Source: Polaribacter sp. BM10 (GTDB taxonomy: Bacteria; Bacteroidota; Bacteroidia; Flavobacteriales; Flavobacteriaceae). From it: a DNA stretch of 64,000 nt. Made by a program: the position numbers and the translations under genes. The stretch lies in contig NZ_CP019704.1 of NCBI RefSeq assembly GCF_002005425.1, positions 3,147,501 to 3,211,500 on the forward strand, given 5' to 3'. The notes beneath the pieces are model-generated. The model searched no databases. It was not told the DNA's origin and worked only from the letters and a program-made list of their open reading frames with translations. Of this stretch, positions 19,235 to 28,238 are shown piece by piece; within the stretch, counting starts at the first letter, position 1, and every line of letters begins with the position of its first letter.

Positions 19235-20215
19235 ATGGATATAGATTTATCAGGAAAAAAAATACTTGTTACAGGAGGGGCTGGATTTATAGGTTCTAAT
19301 TTGTGTGAAGTATTACTGGCTAAAGAAAATGCTGTAGTTTGCTTAGATAATTTTTCAACAGGAAAAAGAGAAAATACTCTATCTTTTTTAGAGAATCCTA
19401 ACTTTACTTTAATTGAAGGTGATATAAGGAATATTGAAACTTGTTTAAAAGCAAGTTTAAATGTAGATTATGTATTGCATCAAGCGGCATTAGGTTCTGT
19501 GCCTAGGTCTATTAAAGATCCAGTTACTTCAAACGAGGTTAATGTTGGTGGGTTTTTAAATATGTTAGTTGCGGCTAAAGAAAATAAAGTAAAAAGGTTT
19601 GTTTATGCTGCAAGTTCATCAACTTATGGTGACTCAGATTCATTGCCAAAAGTAGAATCTGTAATAGGAAAACCTTTATCGCCTTATGCAATTACTAAAT
19701 ATGTTAATGAACTTTATGCAGATGTTTTTAGCAAAACATACGGGATAGAAACTATTGGTTTAAGGTATTTTAATGTCTTCGGAAAAAGACAAGATGCTAA
19801 TGGTGCTTATGCGGCTGTTATTCCTAAATTTATCAATCAGTTACTTAAGTTAGAATCTCCAACCATTAACGGAGATGGTTTACATTCTCGAGACTTTACG
19901 TATATAGATAATATAATTCAGATTAATTTATTGAGTTTAGTTGCTGATAAAAACGCTATAAATACTGTTTACAATGCAGCTTTCGGAGATCGAAATTCAT
20001 TAAATGATTTAGTTAGTTATTTAAAAGAGTACTTGTCAGAATATAATTCAGAAATAAAAAATATAGATGTAATTCATGGTCCTAATAGGTTAGGAGATAT
20101 TCCGCATTCTCATGCAGAAATCAAGAAAGCCAAAGAATTTTTAAATTACAATCCTAAATATTCTTTAAAAGAAGGGTTAAAAGAGTCTATAAAATGGTAC
20201 GTAGAAAATTTATAA
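19235..20215 (+). CDS. UDP-N-acetylglucosamine 4-epimerase (WbpP/TviC-like)
   Basis: An extended SDR enzyme. I start at the ATG at 19235 (MDIDLSGKKILVTGG) rather than an in-frame TTG at 19211. The NAD motif GGAGFIGSN, the SSSTYGDS stretch and the catalytic Y-x3-K (YAITK) are intact. The substrate-side RYFNVFGKRQDANGAYAAVIP closely resembles WbpP and TviC, which interconvert UDP-GlcNAc/GalNAc and their uronic acids. It is the first gene of the polysaccharide locus and abuts the tviB-like gene with no gap, a pairing also found in Vi-antigen synthesis. The exact substrate is inferred. Confidence 0.85.
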   Translation: MDIDLSGKKILVTGGAGFIGSNLCEVLLAKENAVVCLDNFSTGKRENTLSFLENPNFTLIEGDIRNIETCLKASLNVDYVLHQAALGSVPRSIKDPVTSNEVNVGGFLNMLVAAKENKVKRFVYAASSSTYGDSDSLPKVESVIGKPLSPYAITKYVNELYADVFSKTYGIETIGLRYFNVFGKRQDANGAYAAVIPKFINQLLKLESPTINGDGLHSRDFTYIDNIIQINLLSLVADKNAINTVYNAAFGDRNSLNDLVSYLKEYLSEYNSEIKNIDVIHGPNRLGDIPHSHAEIKKAKEFLNYNPKYSLKEGLKESIKWYVENL

Positions 20216-21499
20216 ATGAGTAAAATTAAAATTACAATAATCGGTTTAGGGTATGTTGGTTTGCCATTGGCTAGACTTTTTGCTACAAAATATGCTGTAG
20301 TTGGTTTTGATATCAATGAAAATAGAGTTGCTGATTTAAAGACGGGTGTCGATGCGACTTTGGAAGTGGAGGAAGATATTTTAAAAGAGGTTTTAGTTGA
20401 TGATAATAATCACGAAAAAGGATTGTTTTTCACAACGTCTAAAGAAGATATTAAAGATAGTAATTACTACATAGTTACAGTTCCAACTCCTGTTGATAAA
20501 AATAACAGACCTGTTTTAACTCCTTTAATAAAAGCAAGTGAACTTATTGGAGGTGTTCTTAAGAAGGATGATATCGTTATATATGAATCAACTGTGTACC
20601 CTGGAGCAACTGAAGAAGATTGTATTCCGGTTTTAGAAAATATTTCTGGTTTAGAATTTAATAAAGATTTTTTTGCAGGTTATTCGCCAGAAAGAATAAA
20701 TCCAGGAGATAAAAAACATACTGTCGATAAAATATTAAAAGTAACATCGGGCTCTAATAAAGAAACAGGTATTAAAGTTGATAAATTATACAATTCTGTA
20801 ATTACGGCAGGAACTCATTTGGCATCATCAATTAAAGTTGCAGAAGCGGCAAAAGTTATCGAAAACTCTCAAAGAGATATTAATATTGCTTTTGTAAATG
20901 AGTTGGCGAAAATTTTTAATTTAATGGATATTAATACACAAGATGTTTTAGCCGCTGCTGGTACAAAATGGAATTTTTTACCATTTAAACCAGGTTTGGT
21001 TGGCGGACATTGTATTGGTGTTGATCCATATTACTTAGCGCAAAAAGCCCAAGAGTTTGGGTATCATCCAGAAATTATTCTTTCTGGTAGAAGAGTAAAT
21101 GATAGTATGGGGAAATATGTTGCCTCTGAAGTGGCGAAACTAATGATAAAAGAAGGTGTTGAGGTTAAAGATGCAGCTGTGTTGGTGTTGGGTATTACTT
21201 TTAAAGAAAATTGTCCTGATGTTAGAAATACAAAAGCAGTTGATGTTGTAAATGAGTTGGTTGATTTTGGAACAAATGTTACAATTTTCGATCCCTGTGC
21301 AGATCCTGCTCAAGTTAAAAAAGAATACAATTTAGAGTCTCAAACTACGTTACCAAATAAAAAGTTTGATGCCATTGTGTTGACAGTTTCTCATGAAGAA
21401 TATAAAACGATAAATTTGAATTCTTTAAAAAATGAAAAAGCTGTGGTATACGATGTTAAGAATTTTTTCGATTCCAAAGTAGTAGATAAATCATTATAA
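20216..21499 (+). CDS. UDP-N-acetylhexosamine 6-dehydrogenase (TviB/WbpO-like)
   Basis: A 427-aa nucleotide-sugar dehydrogenase. N-terminal Rossmann motif GLGYVGLPLARLFA, YSPERINPGDKKHT, and the catalytic-Cys segment GLVGGHCIGVDPYYLA (Cys around residue 266) mark the TviB/WbpO branch, which oxidises UDP-GlcNAc or UDP-GalNAc twice to the uronic acid. It begins on the base after the epimerase stop. With the epimerase it would supply UDP-GlcNAcA or UDP-GalNAcA. The next gene probably acts on that product. Confidence 0.9.
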   Translation: MSKIKITIIGLGYVGLPLARLFATKYAVVGFDINENRVADLKTGVDATLEVEEDILKEVLVDDNNHEKGLFFTTSKEDIKDSNYYIVTVPTPVDKNNRPVLTPLIKASELIGGVLKKDDIVIYESTVYPGATEEDCIPVLENISGLEFNKDFFAGYSPERINPGDKKHTVDKILKVTSGSNKETGIKVDKLYNSVITAGTHLASSIKVAEAAKVIENSQRDINIAFVNELAKIFNLMDINTQDVLAAAGTKWNFLPFKPGLVGGHCIGVDPYYLAQKAQEFGYHPEIILSGRRVNDSMGKYVASEVAKLMIKEGVEVKDAAVLVLGITFKENCPDVRNTKAVDVVNELVDFGTNVTIFDPCADPAQVKKEYNLESQTTLPNKKFDAIVLTVSHEEYKTINLNSLKNEKAVVYDVKNFFDSKVVDKSL

Positions 21500-21501
21500 G
21501 A

Positions 21502-22437
21502 ATGAAAAACTTTGCATTAATAGGTGCCGCAGGTTACATTGCACCAAGACATTTAAAAGCGATAAAGGATACTAATAATAATTTAGTTGCTGCTTTAGAT
21601 AAATTTGATTCTGTTGGTGTAATGGATAGTTTTTTTCCGAATGCAGATTTTTTTGTTGAATTCGAGAGATTTGATAGGCACATAGAGAAGTTAAAGAGAA
21701 ATCAAAATACAAATTTAGACTACGTAAGTATTTGTACTCCCAATTATTTACATGATTCTCACATAAGAATGGCATTAAGAAGAGGTGCTGATGCTATTTG
21801 TGAAAAACCAATTGTATTAAATCCTTGGAATATTGATGCTTTAGCGGCAATTGAAAAAGAGTCTCAAGGTAAAATAAATACGATTCTTCAGTTAAGATTG
21901 CATGAATCTATTATTCAATTGAAAAATAAAGTAGATTTAGCAAATAAAAAAGGGAAGTACGATATTGATTTAACATATATTACTTCGAGAGGTAAGTGGT
22001 ATGATATTTCATGGAAAGGTGATGAGGCTAAATCGGGTGGAATAGCAACAAATATTGGTGTTCATTTTTATGATATGTTGTCTTGGATTTTTGGGAATGT
22101 CCAAGAAAATTTTGTACATTTAAGAGAGAAAAACAAAGCAGCAGGTTTTTTAGAGTTTGAAAAAGCAAGAGTGCGTTGGTTTTTATCTATCGACGAAAAT
22201 GATTTGCCAAAAGAGATTAAAGAGAAATCACAACGAACATATAGATCTATAACTATTGATGATGAAGAACTAGAATTTAGTAATGGGTTTACAGAATTGC
22301 ATACCAAAAGTTATCAAAAGATTTTATTAAATGAAGGTTTTGGATTGGATGAGGTAAAAAACTCTATAGAAATCGTTCATGATATCAGAAATAAAGCTAT
22401 ATTACAAACAGGTGAAAAACACCCCTTTGTAAAGTAA
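21502..22437 (+). CDS. WlbA/WbpB-like UDP-GlcNAcA 3-dehydrogenase (Gfo/Idh/MocA family)
   Basis: A 311-aa Gfo/Idh/MocA oxidoreductase. The N-terminus NFALIGAAGYIAPRHLKAI and the later VDLTYITSRGKWY, KSGGIATNIGVHFYDML and EKARVRWFLS stretches match, as I recall them, the WlbA/WbpB enzymes that oxidise C3 of UDP-GlcNAcA. EKP (in ADAICEKPIVL) is the usual catalytic lysine motif. It lies 2 bases after the TviB-like gene, which makes its presumed substrate. In known pathways a WlbC/WbpE aminotransferase and WlbB/WbpD acetyltransferase follow; no hexapeptide acetyltransferase is recognisable here. Confidence 0.85.
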   Translation: MKNFALIGAAGYIAPRHLKAIKDTNNNLVAALDKFDSVGVMDSFFPNADFFVEFERFDRHIEKLKRNQNTNLDYVSICTPNYLHDSHIRMALRRGADAICEKPIVLNPWNIDALAAIEKESQGKINTILQLRLHESIIQLKNKVDLANKKGKYDIDLTYITSRGKWYDISWKGDEAKSGGIATNIGVHFYDMLSWIFGNVQENFVHLREKNKAAGFLEFEKARVRWFLSIDENDLPKEIKEKSQRTYRSITIDDEELEFSNGFTELHTKSYQKILLNEGFGLDEVKNSIEIVHDIRNKAILQTGEKHPFVK

Positions 22438-22455
22438 ATAATTAATCTATATTTG
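22427..22455 (+). promoter_or_regulatory. Internal promoter in the polysaccharide locus
   Basis: TTG (22427-22429) inside the end of the preceding gene, 18 bases, TATATTTG (22448-22455), and the next ATG at 22471. It would let the genes from the nucleotidyltransferase pair onward be expressed separately from the first three. Confidence 0.6.
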
Positions 22456-22470
22456 CATTAAAATTTTAAA

Positions 22471-22896
22471 ATGAAGAAAAAAGCAATCATCGTATCTGGT
22501 TACTTTAACCCGATTCATAAAGGACATTTAGAGTATTTTAATAACGCTAAAAATTTAGCAGACGAATTATTTGTAATTGTTAACAGCGATTTACAAAGAG
22601 CGTTAAAGGGTTCTAAAGAATTTCAAAAGGAAGAAGAACGTTTATTTATTGTTCAGAATATAAAAGCAGTTGATAAAGCATTTATATCTATAGATAAAGA
22701 TAGAACGGTGTGTGCTTCAATTAAACATCTTCATGATACTTACGGAGATGAATATCAATTGGGTTTTGCAAATGGTGGAGACCAAAATAATAATTCTATT
22801 CCAGAGGTACCAACTTGTAAAGAATTAGGTATTGATTTAATTGATGGTTTAGGAGATAAAATACAATCATCTTCTTGGTTGTTAAATAAAAAATAA
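22471..22896 (+). CDS. Small cytidylyltransferase-fold protein (HxGH family), first of a pair
   Basis: A 141-aa single-domain protein of the nucleotidyltransferase superfamily that includes TagD and phosphopantetheine adenylyltransferase. The nucleotide-binding motif NPIHKGHLEYFNNAK is at residues about 12-26 and a late SSSWLL takes the place of the family's ISSTxIR. The family couples a phosphorylated alcohol or sugar to CTP or ATP. The substrate is unknown. It has its own promoter and is 4 bases from a second protein of the same fold, suggesting a hetero-pair or successive activation of two substituents. Confidence 0.75.
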   Translation: MKKKAIIVSGYFNPIHKGHLEYFNNAKNLADELFVIVNSDLQRALKGSKEFQKEEERLFIVQNIKAVDKAFISIDKDRTVCASIKHLHDTYGDEYQLGFANGGDQNNNSIPEVPTCKELGIDLIDGLGDKIQSSSWLLNKK

Positions 22897-22900
22897 AGAA

Positions 22901-23332
22901 ATGAAAATAGGGATAACTTTTAGTGCTTTCGATTTACTGCATGCAGGTCATATAAAGATGTTAGAAGATGCTAAACGCGAGTGTGATTATCTAATTTGTG
23001 GTTTGCAAACTGATCCAACTTTAGATCGACCAGAAAAAAATAGACCAGTACAATCTGTAGTAGAAAGGTATATTCAGTTGAAAGGATGTAAATATGTAGA
23101 TGAGATTGTTCCTTATGCAACAGAGCAAGATTTAGAAGATATTTTAAAATCATTTAAAATTGATGTTCGTATTATTGGTGATGAATATGCAAGTAAGATG
23201 TTTACAGGTAGGCAATATTGCGAAGAAAAAGGTATAGAACTATATTTCAATAAAAGAGAACACCGTTTTTCTAGTAGCGGATTGCGTAAAGAGGTACAAG
23301 AAAAAGAAAATTTAAAAGTTAAGGACAAATAG
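22901..23332 (+). CDS. Glycerol-3-phosphate cytidylyltransferase-like protein (HxGH family), second of a pair
   Basis: A 143-aa protein with the TagD-type motif SAFDLLHAGHIKMLEDAK (residues about 7-24), KNRPVQSVVERYIQLKG and the C-terminal HRFSSSGLRKEV. TagD-like enzymes make CDP-glycerol or related CDP-activated groups. It overlaps neither neighbour: 4 bases from the previous and 3 bases from the UDP-glucose dehydrogenase gene. The likely role is activation of a polyol-phosphate or similar decoration for the polysaccharide. No matching transferase is recognisable in the window. Confidence 0.8.
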   Translation: MKIGITFSAFDLLHAGHIKMLEDAKRECDYLICGLQTDPTLDRPEKNRPVQSVVERYIQLKGCKYVDEIVPYATEQDLEDILKSFKIDVRIIGDEYASKMFTGRQYCEEKGIELYFNKREHRFSSSGLRKEVQEKENLKVKDK

Positions 23333-23335
23333 TTT

Positions 23336-24658
23336 ATGAATATAGCTGTTATAGGCTCTGGTTATGTAGGTTTAGTTTCTGGTACTTGTTTTGCAGAAAT
23401 GGGAAATAAGGTAACTTGTGTTGATATTGACCAAAATAAAATACAGAAATTAGAACAAGGGATTATTCCTATTTTTGAACCAGGTTTGGAGCAAATGGTT
23501 TTAAAAAATGTAAAAAATAATAATTTGTTTTTTACAACCCAATTAGGTGAAGCAATTAGTGATGCCGAAATTGTGTTTATTGCTGTTGGTACGCCAATGG
23601 GTGACGATGGTTCTGCAGATTTGCAATACGTTTTAGCGGTTGCTAAATCTATTGGAGAAACTATGGGTAAAAGATTAATTGTTGTTGATAAATCTACAGT
23701 TCCTATTGGTACTGCAGATAAAGTGAAAGCAACAATTCAATCTGAATTAGATAAACGAGGAGAAAGGATTGAATTTCATGTTGTATCAAATCCAGAATTT
23801 TTGAAAGAAGGAGCGGCTATTGATGATTTTATGAAGCCCGATAGAGTGGTGATTGGTGCAGATTCCGATTACGCATTTGATAAAATGAAGCAATTATATT
23901 CACCTTTCTTTAGAACACATGATCGCTTTATCACTATGGATATTCGTTCTGCGGAAATGACAAAATATGCCGCAAATACAATGTTAGCAACAAAAATTTC
24001 ATTTATGAATGAGATTGCGAATATTTGTGAAAGGGTTGGTGCAGATGCTAATAAAGTAAGAATTGGTATTGGCTCAGACAAAAGAATTGGTTACAGTTTT
24101 ATTTACCCTGGCGCAGGATATGGTGGTTCATGTTTCCCTAAAGATGTTAAAGCTCTTAAGAAGATTGCCGAAGAAAATGGGTACAAAGCAAACTTAATTG
24201 AATCTGTAGAGAATGTTAATGATGCTCAAAAATTAGTAATTGCTAATAAAATAGTAAAACGTTTTGGTGAAGATTTAACTGGTTTTACTTTTGGTTTATG
24301 GGGGTTAGCTTTTAAGCCAGGAACTGATGATATGAGAGAAGCCCCAGCTATTTATATTGTGAAAGAATTAGAAAAAAGAGGAGCAAAAGTAAACGCTTAC
24401 GATCCGAAAGCAATTGAAGAGTCTAAAGAGTTTTACTTAAAAGATGCAAAAAATATAAAATATTGTAATTCTAAATATGAAGTTTTACAAGGTGCTGATG
24501 CTTTAATTTTGTTAACAGAATGGAAGGAGTTTAGGTCTCCTGATTTTGAAGAGATTAAAGCACAATTGAAATCACCAATTATTTTTGATGGTAGAAATCA
24601 ATATAATGCATTTAATTTGGAAGACAACGGATTTGAATATTTTCAAATTGGTAAATAG
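23336..24658 (+). CDS. ugd: UDP-glucose 6-dehydrogenase
   Basis: A 440-aa nucleotide-sugar dehydrogenase with N-terminal GSGYVGLVSGTCFAEMG, the dinucleotide motif of UDP-glucose dehydrogenases. The catalytic segment is YPGAGYGGSCFPKDVKAL (Cys around residue 263) and the C-terminal domain includes FGLWGLAFKPGTDDMREAP. It oxidises UDP-glucose to UDP-glucuronate, a capsule precursor. It is clearly distinct from the TviB-like dehydrogenase 3 kb upstream, so the locus makes at least two uronic-acid donors. Confidence 0.95.
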   Translation: MNIAVIGSGYVGLVSGTCFAEMGNKVTCVDIDQNKIQKLEQGIIPIFEPGLEQMVLKNVKNNNLFFTTQLGEAISDAEIVFIAVGTPMGDDGSADLQYVLAVAKSIGETMGKRLIVVDKSTVPIGTADKVKATIQSELDKRGERIEFHVVSNPEFLKEGAAIDDFMKPDRVVIGADSDYAFDKMKQLYSPFFRTHDRFITMDIRSAEMTKYAANTMLATKISFMNEIANICERVGADANKVRIGIGSDKRIGYSFIYPGAGYGGSCFPKDVKALKKIAEENGYKANLIESVENVNDAQKLVIANKIVKRFGEDLTGFTFGLWGLAFKPGTDDMREAPAIYIVKELEKRGAKVNAYDPKAIEESKEFYLKDAKNIKYCNSKYEVLQGADALILLTEWKEFRSPDFEEIKAQLKSPIIFDGRNQYNAFNLEDNGFEYFQIGK

Positions 24659-24664
24659 TTTGTA

Positions 24665-25624
24665 ATGAATAAACATACAAAAATTTATATTGCTGGTCAT
24701 CGCGGAATGGTAGGTTCTGCTGTTTGGAGGGCTTTAGAAAAAAAAGGTTACACAAATTTAATAGGTAAAACTAGCAAAGAATTAGATTTAAAAAATCAAG
24801 TAGAGGTTCTCGAGTTTCTTGAGACAGAAAAACCAGAGGCTATTATTGATGCTGCTGCAAGAGTTGGCGGAATTTTAGCAAACAATGATTTTCCATACCA
24901 ATTTCTAATGGAAAATATGCAAATTCAAAATAATTTAATTGATAGCGCACTAAAATGTGGTATCAATAAATTTATTTTTTTAGGAAGTTCTTGTATCTAT
25001 CCGAAGTTGGCTCCTCAGCCACTAAAGGAAGAGTACTTATTAACAGATTCGTTAGAACCAACAAATGAGTGGTATGCAATTGCTAAAATTACAGGGGTAA
25101 AAGCGTGTCAAGCAATCAGAAAACAATTTAATAAAGATTTTGTAAGCTTAATGCCGACAAATCTATATGGATATTCCGATAATTTTGATTTAGAAACTTC
25201 ACATGTTCTACCAGCAATGTTACGTAAATTCCATGAAGCTAAATTAAATGATAATGCCGATGTAACTCTATGGGGTAGTGGAACACCAATGAGAGAGTTT
25301 TTATTTGTAGATGATATGGCAGAAGCTGTAGTGTATGCTTTAGAAAATAATTTGCCAGAATATCTATACAATGTTGGGTCTGGTAAAGATATTACAATAA
25401 AAGAACTGGCAGAAACAATTCAAAAAGTTACAGGTCACGAAGGTGGTATTATATGGGATTCCCACAAACCAGATGGAACACCAAGAAAATTAATGGATGT
25501 TTCAAAAATGAAAAATATCGGTTGGCAATATTCCACAGAATTATTGGAAGGAATTGAAAAAACCTATCAATGGTTTTTAGAAAATATAGAAAATATTAAA
25601 GAAGTAAAGTTAGAAGCGAATTAA
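24665..25624 (+). CDS. fcl: GDP-L-fucose synthase
   Basis: A 319-aa SDR with N-terminal YIAGHRGMVGSAVWRALE, SSCIYPKLAPQPLKEEYL and the active-site Y-x3-K in NEWYAIAKITGVK, all diagnostic of Fcl/WcaG. It converts GDP-4-keto-6-deoxy-mannose to GDP-L-fucose by 3,5-epimerisation and 4-reduction. The partner dehydratase gene gmd begins 6 bases downstream. Length is normal. Confidence 0.96.
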   Translation: MNKHTKIYIAGHRGMVGSAVWRALEKKGYTNLIGKTSKELDLKNQVEVLEFLETEKPEAIIDAAARVGGILANNDFPYQFLMENMQIQNNLIDSALKCGINKFIFLGSSCIYPKLAPQPLKEEYLLTDSLEPTNEWYAIAKITGVKACQAIRKQFNKDFVSLMPTNLYGYSDNFDLETSHVLPAMLRKFHEAKLNDNADVTLWGSGTPMREFLFVDDMAEAVVYALENNLPEYLYNVGSGKDITIKELAETIQKVTGHEGGIIWDSHKPDGTPRKLMDVSKMKNIGWQYSTELLEGIEKTYQWFLENIENIKEVKLEAN

Positions 25625-25630
25625 AATTTT

Positions 25631-26758
25631 ATGAAAGTAGCATTAATTACAGGTATTACAGGACAAGATGGTTCTTATTTAGCAGAGTTGTTATTAGAAA
25701 AAGGATATGAGGTTCATGGTATTAAAAGAAGAGCGTCTCTTTTTAATACAGATAGAATAGATCATTTATATCAAGATCCTCATGATCCTGATCAGAGGTT
25801 AAAACTACATTACGGTGATTTGACTGATTCTATGAATTTAACTAGAATTATACAAGAATGTCAACCCGATGAAATTTACAATTTAGGAGCTATGTCTCAT
25901 GTAAAAGTATCATTTGATATGCCAGAGTATGTTGGTAATGTTGATGGTTTAGGTACTTTAAGAATTTTAGAAGCGGTAAGAATTCTTGGTTTAGAAAAGA
26001 AAACCAGAATATACCAAGCTTCAACTTCAGAATTATTTGGAGGGCTACCAGAGAATAAAAATGAAAGAGGTTTTTATGACGAAAATTCTCCTTTGTATCC
26101 TCGATCTCCTTATGGTGTTGCAAAAATTTATGGTTTTTGGATAACAAAAAATTATCGTGAAGCATACAACATTTTTGCTTGTAACGGACTTTTGTTTAAT
26201 CATGAATCACCTAGAAGAGGAGAAACTTTTGTAACCAGAAAAATTACACGTGCTGTTGCTAAAATTGCTTTAGGATTGCAAGAAAAAGTGTATTTAGGAA
26301 ACTTAGAAGCAAAACGTGATTGGGGACACGCAAAAGATTACGTAAGAATGATGTGGATGATTTTACAAGCAGATCAACCAGAAGATTGGGTAATTGCAAC
26401 TGGTGTAACTACTACAGTGCGAGACTTCGTAAGAATGGCCTTTAGTGAAGTAGGGATTGAATTAGAATTTAAAGGAGAAGGTGTAGAAGAAAAAGCTTTT
26501 GTTACAGCTTGTAATCATAAAGATTTTCAAGTGGAAATTGGGAAAGAGGTTTTGTCAATTGATCCTTCTTATTTTAGGCCAACAGAAGTTGATTTATTGT
26601 TAGGTGACCCTTCAAAAGCTAAAGAAAAGCTAGGTTGGGTACCAGAATATGATTTGTCTGCCTTAGTAAAAGATATGATGCAAGGAGATATTGCATTAAT
26701 GAAAAAAGATGTTGATTTGTTAAAAGCAGGTCATGAAATTTTAAAGCAGGTTGAGTAA
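25631..26758 (+). CDS. gmd: GDP-mannose 4,6-dehydratase
   Basis: A 375-aa enzyme beginning [21 protein letters not shown], with the Gmd signatures [21 protein letters not shown] (Y-x3-K) and [17 protein letters not shown]. It makes GDP-4-keto-6-deoxy-mannose, feeding Fcl (GDP-fucose). The same intermediate is the substrate of perosamine synthases, and a perosamine-synthase-like enzyme is encoded 2.3 kb downstream. So Gmd may sit at a branch point. Confidence 0.97.
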   Translation: MKVALITGITGQDGSYLAELLLEKGYEVHGIKRRASLFNTDRIDHLYQDPHDPDQRLKLHYGDLTDSMNLTRIIQECQPDEIYNLGAMSHVKVSFDMPEYVGNVDGLGTLRILEAVRILGLEKKTRIYQASTSELFGGLPENKNERGFYDENSPLYPRSPYGVAKIYGFWITKNYREAYNIFACNGLLFNHESPRRGETFVTRKITRAVAKIALGLQEKVYLGNLEAKRDWGHAKDYVRMMWMILQADQPEDWVIATGVTTTVRDFVRMAFSEVGIELEFKGEGVEEKAFVTACNHKDFQVEIGKEVLSIDPSYFRPTEVDLLLGDPSKAKEKLGWVPEYDLSALVKDMMQGDIALMKKDVDLLKAGHEILKQVE

Positions 26759-26790
26759 TAATTTATTATAACATAATAAGTTTTTTTAAT

Positions 26791-27804
26791 ATGAATAATA
26801 CATATATTATAGCAGAAGCAGGAGTAAATCATAATGGAGATGTTAAGATTGCTAGAAAACTGATTGAAGAAGCTAAGAGTTCGGGGGCAGACTGTGTTAA
26901 ATTTCAGACGTTTAAAGCTTCACAAATAGTAACTAAAACTTCACCAAAAGCAAAATATCAGTTAGAAGTTACAGATAGCTCAGAAAGTCAATATACTATG
27001 CTAAAAAAATTAGAGCTTGATTTTAAAGCATATGAAGGTTTGGTTAGTTATTGTAAAGAAATTGGTATTGATTTTTTATCTACACCGTATAATCTTGAAG
27101 ATATAAGTTTTTTAGAAAGGTTAGGGGTCTCAACTTTTAAAGTAGCATCAGGACAATTAACAGAGTTACCTTTTTTAAGAGCTTTAGCACGAACAAACAA
27201 GACCATTATCCTTTCTACAGGTATGGCAACTTTGTCTGATGTATTTGATGCAGTTGAAACAATTCGTAATGAAGGGAATGATGATATTATTGTTCTTCAA
27301 TGTACAACCAATTATCCCTCCGATATAAAAGATTCTAACATATTAGCTATGCAGACCATTAAAGAAGCATGTGGTGTAAGAGTAGGTTATTCGGATCATG
27401 TTGAAAATAATTATGCATGTTTTGCTTCTGTAGCTTTGGGAGCTGAAGTTGTTGAGAAGCACTTTACTCTCGATAAGAACATGGAAGGTCCAGATCATAC
27501 CTGTTCACTAACTCCTATTGAGTTCAAAGAGTTGGTAGAAGGAATAAGAAATATCGAATTAGCATTAGGAAGTAAAATAAAAAAACCTGCACCTATTGAA
27601 ATAGAAAATAGTAAAGGGATGAAAAGAGGTTTGGTTATTGTTAAGGAAATAAAAAAAGGTGATGTTTTAACAGAAGACCATGTTGGGTTTAAAAGACCTC
27701 TTAAAGGGATCCCAATCAATATGCTGGATAATTTGATTGGTAAACAAGTTTCAAAACATATGTTTGTAGATCAGGCAATTGATTACAATTGTATTGTATG
27801 GTAA
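26791..27804 (+). CDS. neuB: N-acetylneuraminate/legionaminate synthase family protein
   Basis: A 337-aa NeuB-family synthase. The TIM-barrel domain holds EAGVNHNGDVKIARKLI, CVKFQTFKAS, DFLSTPYN and EKHFTLDKNMEGPDH. A C-terminal antifreeze-like SAF domain (about residues 280-337) includes GDVLTEDHVGFKRP. The enzyme condenses phosphoenolpyruvate with ManNAc (NeuB) or a 2,4-diacetamido-mannose (LegI) to a nine-carbon acidic sugar. Sequence texture favours NeuB/LegI over PseI. No NeuC- or LegG-like gene is present in the window, so the source of the hexose substrate is open. Its stop overlaps the next gene's start (ATGGTAA). Confidence 0.88.
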   Translation: MNNTYIIAEAGVNHNGDVKIARKLIEEAKSSGADCVKFQTFKASQIVTKTSPKAKYQLEVTDSSESQYTMLKKLELDFKAYEGLVSYCKEIGIDFLSTPYNLEDISFLERLGVSTFKVASGQLTELPFLRALARTNKTIILSTGMATLSDVFDAVETIRNEGNDDIIVLQCTTNYPSDIKDSNILAMQTIKEACGVRVGYSDHVENNYACFASVALGAEVVEKHFTLDKNMEGPDHTCSLTPIEFKELVEGIRNIELALGSKIKKPAPIEIENSKGMKRGLVIVKEIKKGDVLTEDHVGFKRPLKGIPINMLDNLIGKQVSKHMFVDQAIDYNCIVW

Positions 27805-28238
27805 CAGGTATTAGTTTAGTTGATGTTTATTCAGATAACACAAGCCTTATTAAAGAGTTTCTCGATGGGGCTACAGAATCTATAAAATCATTTCGATATT
27901 TTGAAAATAGACCTTTAAGTATCGTATCTAACCATATAAAGACAGTAATTGCTATTTATGATAATCAACCGGTAGGATATGGGCATTTAGACAAAGACTT
28001 AAATGATATTTGGTTTGGAATAGCAATTTCTGATAACTTTAAAGGCAAAGGTATTGGTAAAAAAATAATGTCTTATTTGATTAATTATGCAGATTGTTCT
28101 GAAATTATAGAATTAAAATTATCTGTAGATATTAATAATGTTATAGCCATAAATATGTATAAAAAGTTTGGTTTTATAATGGATAAAAAACTTAATACAA
28201 ATGTATTAATTATGAAAAGAAACAAAAATGAAGCCTAA
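27798..28238 (+). CDS. GNAT-family N-acetyltransferase
   Basis: A GNAT-fold protein of 146 aa from the ATG at 27798, which overlaps the neuB stop by 7 bases; an in-frame TTG at 27789 is an alternative. The acetyl-CoA motif DNFKGKGIGKKIMSYLI (Q/RxxGxG/A-type) is at about residues 78-94, and NNVIAINMYKKFGF is the usual late motif. Position between neuB and an aminotransferase suggests N-acetylation of an amino sugar, the job of LegH/PseH- or PerB-type enzymes. Substrate is inferred only. Confidence 0.8.
   Translation: MVTGISLVDVYSDNTSLIKEFLDGATESIKSFRYFENRPLSIVSNHIKTVIAIYDNQPVGYGHLDKDLNDIWFGIAISDNFKGKGIGKKIMSYLINYADCSEIIELKLSVDINNVIAINMYKKFGFIMDKKLNTNVLIMKRNKNEA

Noticed and set aside
26791..27804. 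neuB as a pseudaminic acid synthase (PseI)
   Set aside because: The LDKNMEGPDH stretch is of the NeuB/LegI type, and no pseB/pseC/pseG-like genes are adjacent.
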